Shown here one piece after another: positions 1 to 8,072 of a stretch of DNA of 15,886 nt. The notes under the pieces were generated by a model. The model did no database searches. It saw nothing but the letters and a program-made list of their open reading frames with translations, and was not told the origin of the DNA. How positions within the stretch are numbered: the stretch's first letter is position 1; each line of letters starts with the position of its first letter. This DNA comes from QHXW01 sp041486185 (GTDB taxonomy: Bacteria; Acidobacteriota; Terriglobia; Bryobacterales; Bryobacteraceae): contig JBGPKX010000108.1 of NCBI GenBank assembly GCA_041486185.1, positions 1 through 15,886 of the forward strand, read 5' to 3'. Position numbers and translations under genes: made by a program.

Positions 1-2670
1 AAAACGGTCTTCGAGCACTGAGAGGAAAGAAACCAGGCCACCCCTCGCAGCGATGGCAGCGACGCGGTCCTCATACAGACCAGCCAGAAGCGCAACCAGG
101 GCACCCATTGGTTCGGCCCGATGCTGCGCGTAAGGGCCCGGCTCCTGCATCTCGCTTTGATCGAACGCGAAATCATCCGGATTCGTCTCCGCGAATGAAT
201 CTCCCCAGAGCGCGATGTGCCCGGCGTCGACGTCGGGCCGCGAAGCCAGATAGTGGAAAACCATGCGGACATCCTTGAGGCGCGCCCCGAGCATGGTTTC
301 GCCGAGCATGAGTTCCGTTGCCGGCAAACCCATCGCGCCCGGCTCGCGCGATGACGTCGTTGCCACCTCGCCTGTCCCGCGGACATCCGGAAGGCAAATC
401 GCAATGCCGTTGCGGAGGAGTGCATTCACTTCGGCGCTACGCTCGGCGAGGAAGCGCCCTTTCCCGCCCTCGGCAACGGCGAGGACTGCGGGTACGCGCT
501 TGGCCGTTGGGTGCGGCGGCTTCAGGAGAAGCACGGGCAGAGTGACGCCGGGGGCAGTTTCGATGGCGAGCGCCTCGACGGCGGCCTCAGTGCCCGACTT
601 CTCCCAGAGCAACTGAGCCGATGGCCTCGCCAAAGGCTCGATGTCACCCAGCGTCTCCTTGAGCGACGCACGCAGCTCGCTCGCGGAAGTATCTCTTGAG
701 TGCGCGCTAGCGAGCCGATGCCGCGCCAGTTCCAACGCGATAGCACTCGCAGTCTTGGGCCCTCTCTCTGCCGCGACCGATGGAGTCAGACACATCAATT
801 CAGAATCCGGGAGCGGCTTGTGGTACTCGACCTCGGGAGTAGGGACGTTCAACCAGCGCGTCAGGATGGGGTAAATGCGCCGCCGCAGTAACGCACCGAC
901 GTTGGTGCACTCGCCCGGACCAGGATATGGCCCGAAGCCGTCCACTTCATCCAGACGATTTCGGGCTCCGTAGAACTCGAACACCTTCTTGTAGCGCGCC
1001 CAGGCGGGTTCGTGGTCGACGTCGTCAGGCCAGCCGATTTCGAATGAGTATAAGAACGGCCGCGGCGCGACCGCCGCACACAGGAACCAGGGAAAGAACT
1101 GATCGACCGAGCTGCGCGGCAGGCAGCGCGTAGTCTCCCATTCTCCCCAGCCGGGCCACGCGGTGTCGAATGGATATCCGCGCGGGCCTTCGGTGTAATG
1201 CTCTTCGGGGCCGGCCTCGCCGAAGTTAAACGGGATCACGGCGGCGACGCGCGGATCGAGAACGGCGGTGAGGGCGGCAGGGTCGCCACCGCCAGCCACC
1301 GCACCGAGCATGATGATGCGCTGGGGATCGATGTACGGCCGCTCCAGCAGAACGTCTATACCGCGCATCAAATCCCAGATCATCCACTTCATCAGGCTCT
1401 CGCCGGCGAGCAGAAGCTGATTGCCCAGCGCGTAGCGCCCATAGTAGCTCTCGCGGTACCAGGGCTGCGATTGAGACCGCTCACCCGCGCAGAGCTGATC
1501 CATGACCAGCACAGCGGCTCCTGAGCGCGCCCACGTCATTCCGAGGTCTTGCAATTCGGACTGCGTCTTTGGCGCGTGATGGCTGTGAACGACCACAATC
1601 GCCGGGATCTTGCCGGATGGATTCTCGGGAAGGTACAGGTTGGCCATCACCAACAGATGCGGGCGGCTTTCGTACACGAGGTTCTCGACCACAAAGCCAT
1701 CGCCGTAATTTGCGCGGTGCGTTACCGCTACGCGCGGAGGCGTGCGCTCGGGCCAGGGCCCAATCCATTTTCGCAGGGCAGCCAGGCGCGGATCGCGGAA
1801 GCGCTCCCAGGCCTCGCGTGAATCGACCTTCTGCCACTCGCGTTTCTCCTCATCCGCGATCACAGACATGCGCGCGCGGAGGGAGTTTTCGACCATGCGA
1901 GGTGTCTGGAGCTGATGGCGTTGCTCGTCGGTCCACGCGTTCTTCGGTATCCAGTTGAGTGTACTGGCCGGTTGGCTCGAAGTTGAACTGCTCGGGCGAC
2001 GCTCGGTCCGACGAAACTCCGGAGCGGGATCGTGCGTGAGCGCAGCGAGCTGGAACGTGGCGCGCTCATTGGCGGTGGGCCAATACCAGCGCAGCTCTGG
2101 AGCGTCGGGCCGGGGAGCGCGCACGCGTTGAACGTCGAGGAATCCGATCTGCGCGAGGCGTTCCAGCGGGATTGCGGCTTCGACGGTCCATTCACCTGAA
2201 CCCAAACTCGTCGCGACCAACAGCCCTCCGGCTTCCTCGAGTGAGGCAACTCCGGCTGCGCCCAGAAGACGATAGGCGCCAACCGGATTCACGGAGAGTG
2301 AGAGGCTCAGATGGCGCCGCACGGCTGTATCCTGCACGCGAATGTTCCAGGTGATGAGGTCCTCGGACCACCAGTCGGGGTTGCGGCGCGTTGAATGAGC
2401 CACGGCGCGATCTGGTTCCGGAATACGAGCGCTCAGGCAGAGGTACGCACCGTGGGTGGCGACGCGTGCCTCGCCGCCGGCCGGGAAGGGAGCTCCGAAT
2501 TCGGAGGAGGCCAAAGGGAGAACGCGCGCGCCTTGCCATGCAGGCTCATCCGGTTTGCCGTCGATCGTGAGCGCGCCGGAGATCGACGGAATCGTTATCG
2601 AGGCAGTGCCCGCGGCAAGCGCGCTCGCCGTGCACAGGAACAGGACGCCGCGTTGAAGACGCAGTTTCAT
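1..2670 (-). CDS. Secreted tandem alpha/beta hydrolase with N-terminal carbohydrate-binding-like domain (acetyl-xylan-esterase-like), C-terminus outside window
   Basis: The frame is open for 890 codons from the ATG at 2670 to base 1, so the protein is at least 890 residues and its end is missing. Residues 1-21 form a signal peptide (MKLRLQRGVLFLCTASALAA), implying export. Residues ~30-205 resemble a CBM9/DOMON-like module (ALTIDGKPDEPAW). Residues ~320-585 form a first alpha/beta-hydrolase domain (PAIVVVHSHH, VLVMDQLCAGER). Its elbow reads LGAVAGGG, with Val458 where the serine nucleophile is expected. The usual histidine region reads GPGECTN, so this half is probably inactive. Residues ~700-890 form a second hydrolase domain (AVAEGGKGRF, LPDVRGTGE, LWGDSFAE) with Ser825 as candidate nucleophile. 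By family resemblance it would deacetylate or de-esterify polysaccharides or glycosides; the substrate is unknown. Hydrolase assignment is firm, esterase specificity is not. No clear Shine-Dalgarno sequence or promoter was seen before the ATG. Confidence 0.85.
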   Translation of the reverse strand, partial: MKLRLQRGVLFLCTASALAAGTASITIPSISGALTIDGKPDEPAWQGARVLPLASSEFGAPFPAGGEARVATHGAYLCLSARIPEPDRAVAHSTRRNPDWWSEDLITWNIRVQDTAVRRHLSLSLSVNPVGAYRLLGAAGVASLEEAGGLLVATSLGSGEWTVEAAIPLERLAQIGFLDVQRVRAPRPDAPELRWYWPTANERATFQLAALTHDPAPEFRRTERRPSSSTSSQPASTLNWIPKNAWTDEQRHQLQTPRMVENSLRARMSVIADEEKREWQKVDSREAWERFRDPRLAALRKWIGPWPERTPPRVAVTHRANYGDGFVVENLVYESRPHLLVMANLYLPENPSGKIPAIVVVHSHHAPKTQSELQDLGMTWARSGAAVLVMDQLCAGERSQSQPWYRESYYGRYALGNQLLLAGESLMKWMIWDLMRGIDVLLERPYIDPQRIIMLGAVAGGGDPAALTAVLDPRVAAVIPFNFGEAGPEEHYTEGPRGYPFDTAWPGWGEWETTRCLPRSSVDQFFPWFLCAAVAPRPFLYSFEIGWPDDVDHEPAWARYKKVFEFYGARNRLDEVDGFGPYPGPGECTNVGALLRRRIYPILTRWLNVPTPEVEYHKPLPDSELMCLTPSVAAERGPKTASAIALELARHRLASAHSRDTSASELRASLKETLGDIEPLARPSAQLLWEKSGTEAAVEALAIETAPGVTLPVLLLKPPHPTAKRVPAVLAVAEGGKGRFLAERSAEVNALLRNGIAICLPDVRGTGEVATTSSREPGAMGLPATELMLGETMLGARLKDVRMVFHYLASRPDVDAGHIALWGDSFAETNPDDFAFDQSEMQEPGPYAQHRAEPMGALVALLAGLYEDRVAAIAARGGLVSFLSVLEDRF

Positions 2671-2736
2671 GGGAGCGAATCTATCATGTTGCTACGGTGC
2701 GGTGCACGCCGATTCGCGCAGGGTAAGATGATCTAG

Positions 2737-3207
2737 TCGAACGTACCTTGGCAGTCGAGCGGTGTCCTCACGTTGCGCGCCGGTTTCCCATTCTCGGTGT
2801 TATCCGGCCTGGATTACTCTTACAGCGGAAACGGAGTCGACCGCGCCGACTTGATCGGAAATGCGGATCTGGCAGGTGGCCGCTCGAAGGCCGCACAGTT
2901 GAACGAATGGTTCAACACCGCGGCTTTCGCGTTCAACGCTCCTGGAACATTCGGTAGTTCCGGACGCGATATTATCCGTCAACCCGGAACCGCGAACTTC
3001 GACTTTGCGCTGACCAAATCATTCCCGCTGAAGTTTGGCCATTTCGCCGAGACGCAACGCATAGATTTCCGCGCGGAGGCTTTCAACGTGTTCAATCACG
3101 CAAATTTCGGCCGACCGGACCGCACGCTGACTCACTCCACATTTGGCCAGATACTCAGCGCAGCGGACCCGAGGATCCTCCAATTCGCTCTGCGCTACTC
3201 GTTCTGA
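2737..3207 (+). pseudogene. C-terminal remnant of an Oar-like TonB-dependent receptor
   Basis: This frame runs from just after a stop (2734-2736) to a stop at 3205-3207 and encodes about 156 residues. They match the last strands of the large acidobacterial outer-membrane receptors with an N-terminal carboxypeptidase-regulatory-like domain: LRAGFPFSV, NGVDRADLIGN, LNEWFNTAAF, GTFGSSGRDIIRQPG, RIDFRAEAFNVFNHANFG and a terminal aromatic residue (LRYSF). Intact members are roughly 1000 residues or more, so the plug, TonB box, signal peptide and most of the barrel are absent. No in-frame ATG with a ribosome-binding site precedes the homologous part, and coding similarity begins abruptly about 65 bp from the start of the divergent hydrolase gene. 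It is best read as the leftover end of a deleted receptor gene and is not expected to make a functional protein. Confidence 0.8.
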
Positions 3208-3256
3208 ACTCCGCTCGTCAAGAAAGGCAGCGTGGAGCATGAGTTCGAAACAGTTC

Positions 3257-3270
3257 GGTTCTGTCGCAAA
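3257..3270 (+). repeat. IS6-type terminal inverted repeat (single copy)
   Basis: GGTTCTGTCGCAAA closely resembles the ends known for IS6-family elements (GGTTCTGTTGCAAA or GGCACTGTTGCAAA type). It points inward toward the transposase remnant and sits 44 bp beyond its stop codon, the expected layout. No partner copy was found in the window. Confidence 0.6.
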
Positions 3271-3314
3271 CAGCCGCAATCAGCCGTGCAGGTGGGCGAT
3301 GAGTCGCCGTGCGC

Positions 3315-3566
3315 TCACCTAGCGATGCCGAACAGTTTGTGAACGAATGCTCGCCGGCCCCATGTGTCGCCCTTCGCTAGCCTTCTCTTCTTAATGAAGC
3401 GTTGGTCCTGTTCGACGATGTTGTTCAGGTACGCTGACCGCGGGCATCGGCAGGGTTTGCGCAGTGCGCCATGGGACTTCAGTTCGGCGATGGCATGAGA
3501 GTACGCTTGGTGCACGACGTTGATCACTCTCGGTGAGGCTTGCCCAGCGCGGCACAGCGCCAGTGC
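3315..3566 (-). pseudogene. IS6-family transposase, C-terminal fragment with internal deletion
   Basis: Reading leftward, the frame shows the IS6 DDE signature in order: SPRVINV, then AYSHAIAELKSHG, then the hallmark CRCPRSAYLNNIVEQDQRFIKKR stretch containing the catalytic glutamate of IVEQD. It ends in LAKGDTWGRRAFVHKLFGIAR, the usual C-terminus. Three defects are visible. The aspartate expected directly after VINV is missing (VINVVHQAY). About 35-40 residues normally between FIKKR and the terminal LAKGD block are deleted in frame. The N-terminal half with the first catalytic aspartate is not recognisable upstream; the frame stays open to 3686 but shows no further similarity. The fragment cannot encode an active transposase. 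Confidence 0.75.
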
Positions 3567-3708
3567 AGGAATAGTTCGGCTGCGATTGGTGGGCACGGCC
3601 GGATAGGGACTCGCAAGTCCACGGATCTTCCTGCGTCGAAAATCCCCGAAATCTCGAATTGCAAGGGAACACCGAGGCTCGCTCATACGTATCGATTACG
3701 AAAGCTCT
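3567..3708. other. Intergenic stretch between the IS remnant and the permease gene
   Basis: No gene is supported here. It is probably decayed insertion-sequence DNA plus the 5' region of the permease gene. No convincing promoter, terminal repeat or PadR-type regulator gene, which often precedes ADOP permeases, was found. Confidence 0.4.
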
Positions 3709-6255
3709 ATGCAAAACCTATCAGGTGATCTCCGCTATGCTGTCCGGCAGTTTCGCCGCTCGCCTGTCTTCACGATCACTGCGATCTTGACGTTAGCGGT
3801 CGGCATTGGGGGCACGACGGCCATCTTTTCTATGATCCACGCGGTGATGCTGCGCTCGCTGCCGGTCGCAGATCCAGCCAGTCTTTACCGCATTGGAGAG
3901 GGCAACGATTGCTGTGTCGAGGGCGGTCCACAGGACAACTGGGGGATGTATTCGTTTCCCCTTTTCGAGCAACTGAAAGCCGCGGCCCCTGAATTTGAAC
4001 AGGTGGCGGCGTTCCAGGCCACCACCTGGCAGTTCAGTGTGCTCCGCCAGCAGGTGGATCGGAGCGCGCGATCTTTGCGCGGCGAGTTCGTCACCGGAAA
4101 CTACTTCGCTACGTTAGGCATTCGCCCTTTCGCCGGCCGATTGTTCGATCCTTCCGACGATCGGCCGTCGGCAGTCCCGGTGGCCGTGCTCAGCTATCGC
4201 TCATGGCGGGGGGACTATGGAGCGGATCCGTCCACCATTGGCTCCACCTTCACCATTGGCGGACATCCGTTCACGATAGTGGGCATTTCCCCACCTGGCT
4301 TCTTCGGTGAAACCTTGCGGGGCGATCCGCCAGACCTTTGGTTGCCCGTCGAGCAGGAGCCTCTTATCACCGGCCACGACTCGCTCTTACGGCAGTCGGT
4401 CTCCGCCTGGCTCCGTGTTATTGGCAGGCTCCGCCCGGGCGCGAGCGTGGCCGGGATGTCCGGGCGTCTCACGGCCGTGCTCCGCCGGTGGATGCAGAAC
4501 GATAGCGGCTATCCGACTGCCTGGATGCCGGACATCAACCGCATGCTCCCTAAGCAGCACATCAATATCGTTCCCGCGGGTGGCGGAGTCGAGGAGATGA
4601 AGGAGTATTATGGCCGCAGCCTTCAGATCCTGCTCAGTGTTTGCTGCCTGGTCCTGCTCATCGCCTGCGCGAACATTGCCAACCTCCTCCTCGCCCGAGG
4701 CATGGCGCGCCGAAGTCAGACATCGATCCGTCTGGCCATCGGAGCTTCGCGCAGCCGTATCATTTCTCAATCGCTGGTCGAAAGCATCCTGCTGGCGGTC
4801 TGCGGAGGTATTGCTGGCATCGCTGTGGCTGCGGGCGCCGAGCGCCTGCTACTCGTTCTGGCATTTCATGACGCTCACTTCCTCCCGATTAGCGTCATTC
4901 CCTCGGCTCCCGTTCTGGGCTTTGCTTTTGCCCTATCGCTGATTACAGGAGTTCTGTTTGGTTGCGGCCCAGCCTGGTTCGCTACAAAGACCAACCCCGT
5001 GGAAGCTCTGCGCGGGAGTAATCGCAGCACGCGCGACAGTTCGTCCCTTTCCCGCAAGGGCCTGCTGGTCGTTCAGGCTACAATCTCGGTAGTTCTTGTG
5101 GCGGGTGCTGCGATGCTCACGCGCAGCCTGAGTAACCTCGAGCATCAAGACTTTGGGCTACAGGCCGCCAACCGCATCGTTGTCAGCTTGAATCCACCGG
5201 CGGCGACGTATACCGCCGAGCGCCTCGACGCTCTTTACCGCGATATGCAGGATCGGCTTAGGCGCATTCCAGGTGTCGAGCGCGCCGACCTTGCGCTCTA
5301 CAATCCCTTCACCGACAACTGGGGCGAACTCATCTACGTTGCCGGCCGGCCGGCGCCCGCGCTCAGCGAAAACTCGGTCTCTTCCTGGGATCGCGTCAGC
5401 TCCGGATACCTCGAGACTGCCGGTCAGCCCATCGTCCTCGGCCGATCCTTTACGGACGCTGACGCCCTATCCGCGCCCGTAACGGTTGTGAATCAGGCCT
5501 TCGTGCGCCGCTTCTTTCCGAACGCAAATCCTTTAGACCAACACTTCGGCATCGACATGCCGGCTAATGCCGGCACCTTCCGCATCATCGGTGTCGTGCG
5601 CGACGCCAAGTACACGCAGCCCAGCCGGCCGGTCCGTCCCATGTTCTTTGTCCCGCTGACGCAGCACGTCAAGTATTCAGACGAGCTGATACAGAAGATC
5701 GAAAACCGATCGCATTTCATCGGCGGGGCCCTGCTGGTTGCGCGCGGCCAACCAGGCGCTCTTGAACCGCTGATCCGAAAGGCAATCGCTGAGTCTGATC
5801 CCGGTCTCACGATTAACAATGTGCGCACCATGCAGCTACAGATCGATATGAACTTCGATCAGGAGCGCGCCGTCGCCACGCTCGCCGGTTTGTTCGGCGT
5901 GGTGGCTCTACTGCTGGCGGCCGTCGGATTGTACGGTGTCACCGCCTATTCCGTCGCCCAGCGAACGGGTGAAATCGGCGTCCGTATGGCGCTAGGTGCG
6001 GGCCGCGCCAGCGTCGTCCAGTTGGTCTTGCGTGGAGCTTTCAAAACCGTTCTCTTGGGACTGCTGCTGGGCATCCCTCTGTCGATCGGCGCAGGCCAGC
6101 TATTGTCGTCGCAGCTTTACGGTGTCGTCACGTGGGATCCGGTCGCTCTTTCGATCGCCATCGGTGCGCTCGGTGTCTGTTCCTTCGTGGCTGCCCTGAT
6201 TCCCGCGGCTCGCGCGGCTTCTATCGACCCGATGCACGCCCTGCGCACAGAGTGA
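3709..6255 (+). CDS. ADOP-type (acidobacterial duplicated orphan permease) MacB/FtsX-family protein
   Basis: This 848-residue inner-membrane protein has the duplicated MacB/FtsX architecture of the ADOP family. It begins with DLRYAVRQFRRSP and a first membrane segment (residues ~18-45, ILTLAVGIGGTTAIFSM), followed by a periplasmic MacB-like domain (~50-270). A three-helix FtsX unit starts near residue 303 (LLSVCCLVLLIACANIANLL, then IRLAIGASRSRII). A second periplasmic domain spans ~450-690, and a second FtsX unit starts near 730 (GVVALLLAAVGLYGVTAYS, then VRMALGAG). The C-terminus IDPMHALRTE is typical. Length is full for the family. Such permeases lack a fused ATPase and are thought to couple to MacB-type ATPases; the exported substrate is unknown. 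The ATG at 3709 is chosen because the conserved N-terminal motif follows at once, though the ribosome-binding site is poor. The gene stands alone, converging on the sugar operon. Confidence 0.93.
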   Translation: MQNLSGDLRYAVRQFRRSPVFTITAILTLAVGIGGTTAIFSMIHAVMLRSLPVADPASLYRIGEGNDCCVEGGPQDNWGMYSFPLFEQLKAAAPEFEQVAAFQATTWQFSVLRQQVDRSARSLRGEFVTGNYFATLGIRPFAGRLFDPSDDRPSAVPVAVLSYRSWRGDYGADPSTIGSTFTIGGHPFTIVGISPPGFFGETLRGDPPDLWLPVEQEPLITGHDSLLRQSVSAWLRVIGRLRPGASVAGMSGRLTAVLRRWMQNDSGYPTAWMPDINRMLPKQHINIVPAGGGVEEMKEYYGRSLQILLSVCCLVLLIACANIANLLLARGMARRSQTSIRLAIGASRSRIISQSLVESILLAVCGGIAGIAVAAGAERLLLVLAFHDAHFLPISVIPSAPVLGFAFALSLITGVLFGCGPAWFATKTNPVEALRGSNRSTRDSSSLSRKGLLVVQATISVVLVAGAAMLTRSLSNLEHQDFGLQAANRIVVSLNPPAATYTAERLDALYRDMQDRLRRIPGVERADLALYNPFTDNWGELIYVAGRPAPALSENSVSSWDRVSSGYLETAGQPIVLGRSFTDADALSAPVTVVNQAFVRRFFPNANPLDQHFGIDMPANAGTFRIIGVVRDAKYTQPSRPVRPMFFVPLTQHVKYSDELIQKIENRSHFIGGALLVARGQPGALEPLIRKAIAESDPGLTINNVRTMQLQIDMNFDQERAVATLAGLFGVVALLLAAVGLYGVTAYSVAQRTGEIGVRMALGAGRASVVQLVLRGAFKTVLLGLLLGIPLSIGAGQLLSSQLYGVVTWDPVALSIAIGALGVCSFVAALIPAARAASIDPMHALRTE

Positions 6256-6315
6256 CGGATTCTCACGCTCGCGGCTGCTTCGCATTCAAATCGATCAAGC
6301 CGAGATCCGCGAAGA

Positions 6316-7164
6316 CTATTTCACCGCACCCATGGTCAGTCCGCGCACTAGATGGCGCTGGACCAGCAAGGCAAAAATCACCAGTGGAACGGCCGCCACC
6401 ACTCCCGCGGCAGCCATTTCGCCGTAAAGCGTTTGAGTCTTGCCGATCAGCGCCGCCGTCCCTACAGGTAAAGTTGCGGCTGCCGGCGTTGAGGTCAGGA
6501 TGAGAGCAAAGAAAAACTCATTGAAAGTAATGATGAGTGCAAAAATCGAGGTCGCCACCAATCCCGGCGCCGCCAGCGGAAGCACAATGTCGCGAAACGA
6601 GCGTAGCCGCGTTGCTCCGTCAACCATCGCTGCTTCCTCGAGGTCCATGGGAATCTCTAGAAAGAAGGAACGCATCATCCAGGCCACGAACGGCAGATTG
6701 AATGCCGTGTACACCAGGATGAGGCCCAACTGCTTATTGATCAGGCCGAGATGCTGCAGAATCAGGAACAACGGGACAACCAGGGCGACAGGAGGGATCA
6801 TGCGTGGCGCCAGGACCCAGAAGTTGAGGCTCTCGCGGAGTTGGCCCTTCACAAAACGTGCTAGAGAGTAGGCCGCCAGCGAGCCGATAGCCAGGGACAA
6901 TACGACCGCGCTTCCCACGATGATCAGGCTGTTGAGCAGGTAGCTTCCCAGATGACGACGGACGAAGAGACTGACATAGTTGTCCATCGTCGGATTTTGC
7001 GGCCAAAAAGTGGGAGGTGAAGTAAATACCTCGACTTGATTCTTGAATGAAGTGTTCACCATCCAATAGACCGGCAATAAGGTGACGATCAGCGCCACGA
7101 CGATCAAAGACAGGCGGGTGAGAAACCACAATCTTCTCCGCACCGCTGACGACAATCGCGGCAT
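6316..7164 (-). CDS. Carbohydrate ABC transporter permease, MalG/UgpE-like
   Basis: This 282-residue integral membrane protein has about six transmembrane helices and is the second permease of a CUT1-type sugar importer. The first helix (residues ~15-36, LSLIVVALIVTLLPVYWMVN) is followed by the typical NTSFK and NPTMDNYVSLF segments of MalG-like subunits. The cytoplasmic ATPase-contact (EAA) loop is seen as EEAAMVDGATRLRSFRDIVL followed by PLAAPG. Its ATG overlaps the stop of the preceding permease gene by one base (TAATG), and AAGGGA precedes it by about 8 bases, so translational coupling is likely. It is the last gene of the minus-strand operon. No ATP-binding subunit follows, so the loop presumably docks a shared ATPase encoded elsewhere. 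Confidence 0.93.
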   Translation of the reverse strand: MPRLSSAVRRRLWFLTRLSLIVVALIVTLLPVYWMVNTSFKNQVEVFTSPPTFWPQNPTMDNYVSLFVRRHLGSYLLNSLIIVGSAVVLSLAIGSLAAYSLARFVKGQLRESLNFWVLAPRMIPPVALVVPLFLILQHLGLINKQLGLILVYTAFNLPFVAWMMRSFFLEIPMDLEEAAMVDGATRLRSFRDIVLPLAAPGLVATSIFALIITFNEFFFALILTSTPAAATLPVGTAALIGKTQTLYGEMAAAGVVAAVPLVIFALLVQRHLVRGLTMGAVK

Positions 7165-8069
7165 TACGCTTTCCCTTTGAATGCGCGAGTCACCGCCGCC
7201 GAGAAGAACATGACCAGGACCAGCAGTGCTATGGCCATCGATGCGCCATAACCGAATTGCGAGAAGCGGAAAGCCGACTTATAGATCATCAAGGTGGCGA
7301 CCTCAGTGGCGGTGCCCGGCCCGCCTTGAGTCAGGACGAAGACCTGATCGAAGACAGTGAAGGCATCGAGAGCGCGGATCAGGAGAGCCACAACAATAAC
7401 GGGTTGCAGCATCGGCAAGGTCAAATGGAGAAAGATGTTCCACGCGCCGGCGCCGTCCACTCGGGCGGCCTCAAACGGTTCCTGCGGCAACGACTGGATT
7501 CCGGCCAGCAAGAGAAGAAACATGAATGGCGTCCATTCCCAAATGTCGACCAGAATCAACGCGGGCAGGGCCAGAGTAGTGCTGGAGAGCACGCTCAAGC
7601 TCTTTCCCGTTAACGCCTGGACTGCAAAACTGAACAGTCCGACATCGGCGTTGTAGAGCAATCGCCAGATGATCCCGACGACGACTGGCGCGATCACCAT
7701 TGGGACAATCAGGCTGGAACGAATGATGCCCTGAAAACGGAATTCCTCTTTGAGGAGCAGCGCCAGGGCCAGTCCGAGCACGAACTCGGCGCCGGTTGCT
7801 GCGATCGTAAAAATAAGCGTGGTTCCCAGTGACCCGCGAAAATTGAGATCGTGCAGGAGGTGCTGGTAGTTCTGCAGCCCCACAAAGGCGGGAGGTTGAC
7901 CGAGACGGTATTCCTGGAAACTGGTCAGCAAGGAGTAACACAGGGGCAACACCGTCAGGGCCAGCGCAAACAACACCATGGGAGCGATGAGCGCCCATGG
8001 CAGCCATTTCCCACGCCATCCGCCGCGAAGGCCAAGTGTCTCTGCGATGGGCTTCGCTGGCGCCGACAT
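7164..8069 (-). CDS. Carbohydrate ABC transporter permease, MalF/UgpA-like
   Basis: This 301-residue inner-membrane permease is the first membrane subunit of the sugar importer. It has a short cytoplasmic N-terminus, a first helix at ~24-46 (ALIAPMVLFALALTVLPLCY), and the signature block around SLLTSFQEYRLG and FVGLQNYQHLL. The EAA loop reads FEAARVDGAGAWNIFLHLTL followed by PML, and FDQVFVLTQGGPGTATEV is the hallmark of MalF/UgpA-type subunits. The start codon lies 3 bp after the stop of the binding-protein gene, and its own stop shares a base with the next gene's ATG, so the three transport genes are co-transcribed. It would pair with the downstream MalG-like subunit to form the translocation pore. 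Confidence 0.93.
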   Translation of the reverse strand: MSAPAKPIAETLGLRGGWRGKWLPWALIAPMVLFALALTVLPLCYSLLTSFQEYRLGQPPAFVGLQNYQHLLHDLNFRGSLGTTLIFTIAATGAEFVLGLALALLLKEEFRFQGIIRSSLIVPMVIAPVVVGIIWRLLYNADVGLFSFAVQALTGKSLSVLSSTTLALPALILVDIWEWTPFMFLLLLAGIQSLPQEPFEAARVDGAGAWNIFLHLTLPMLQPVIVVALLIRALDAFTVFDQVFVLTQGGPGTATEVATLMIYKSAFRFSQFGYGASMAIALLVLVMFFSAAVTRAFKGKA

Positions 8070-8072
8070 GGT

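Larger units (their letters stand above)
3257..3566 (-). mobile_element. Decayed IS6-family insertion sequence remnant
   Basis: This segment holds the end of an IS6-like element: a terminal-repeat-like sequence at 3257-3270 and, 44 bp inside it, the stop codon of a degenerate IS6-type transposase reading leftward. The matching terminal repeat on the right (expected as roughly TTTGCGACAGAACC) was not found before the permease gene at 3709, so the element is truncated and its right boundary is uncertain. It lies between a receptor remnant and the ADOP permease gene and may mark the rearrangement that removed the receptor's 5' part. Confidence 0.65.

Noticed and set aside
2748..2957. Short plus-strand frame overlapping the receptor remnant
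   Set aside because: It is out of frame with the recognisable receptor sequence and has no family similarity.
3680..3720. Right terminal repeat of the IS6 relic near ATGCAAAACC
   Set aside because: The match to the expected inverted copy of GGTTCTGTCGCAAA is too poor, and the sequence includes the permease start codon.
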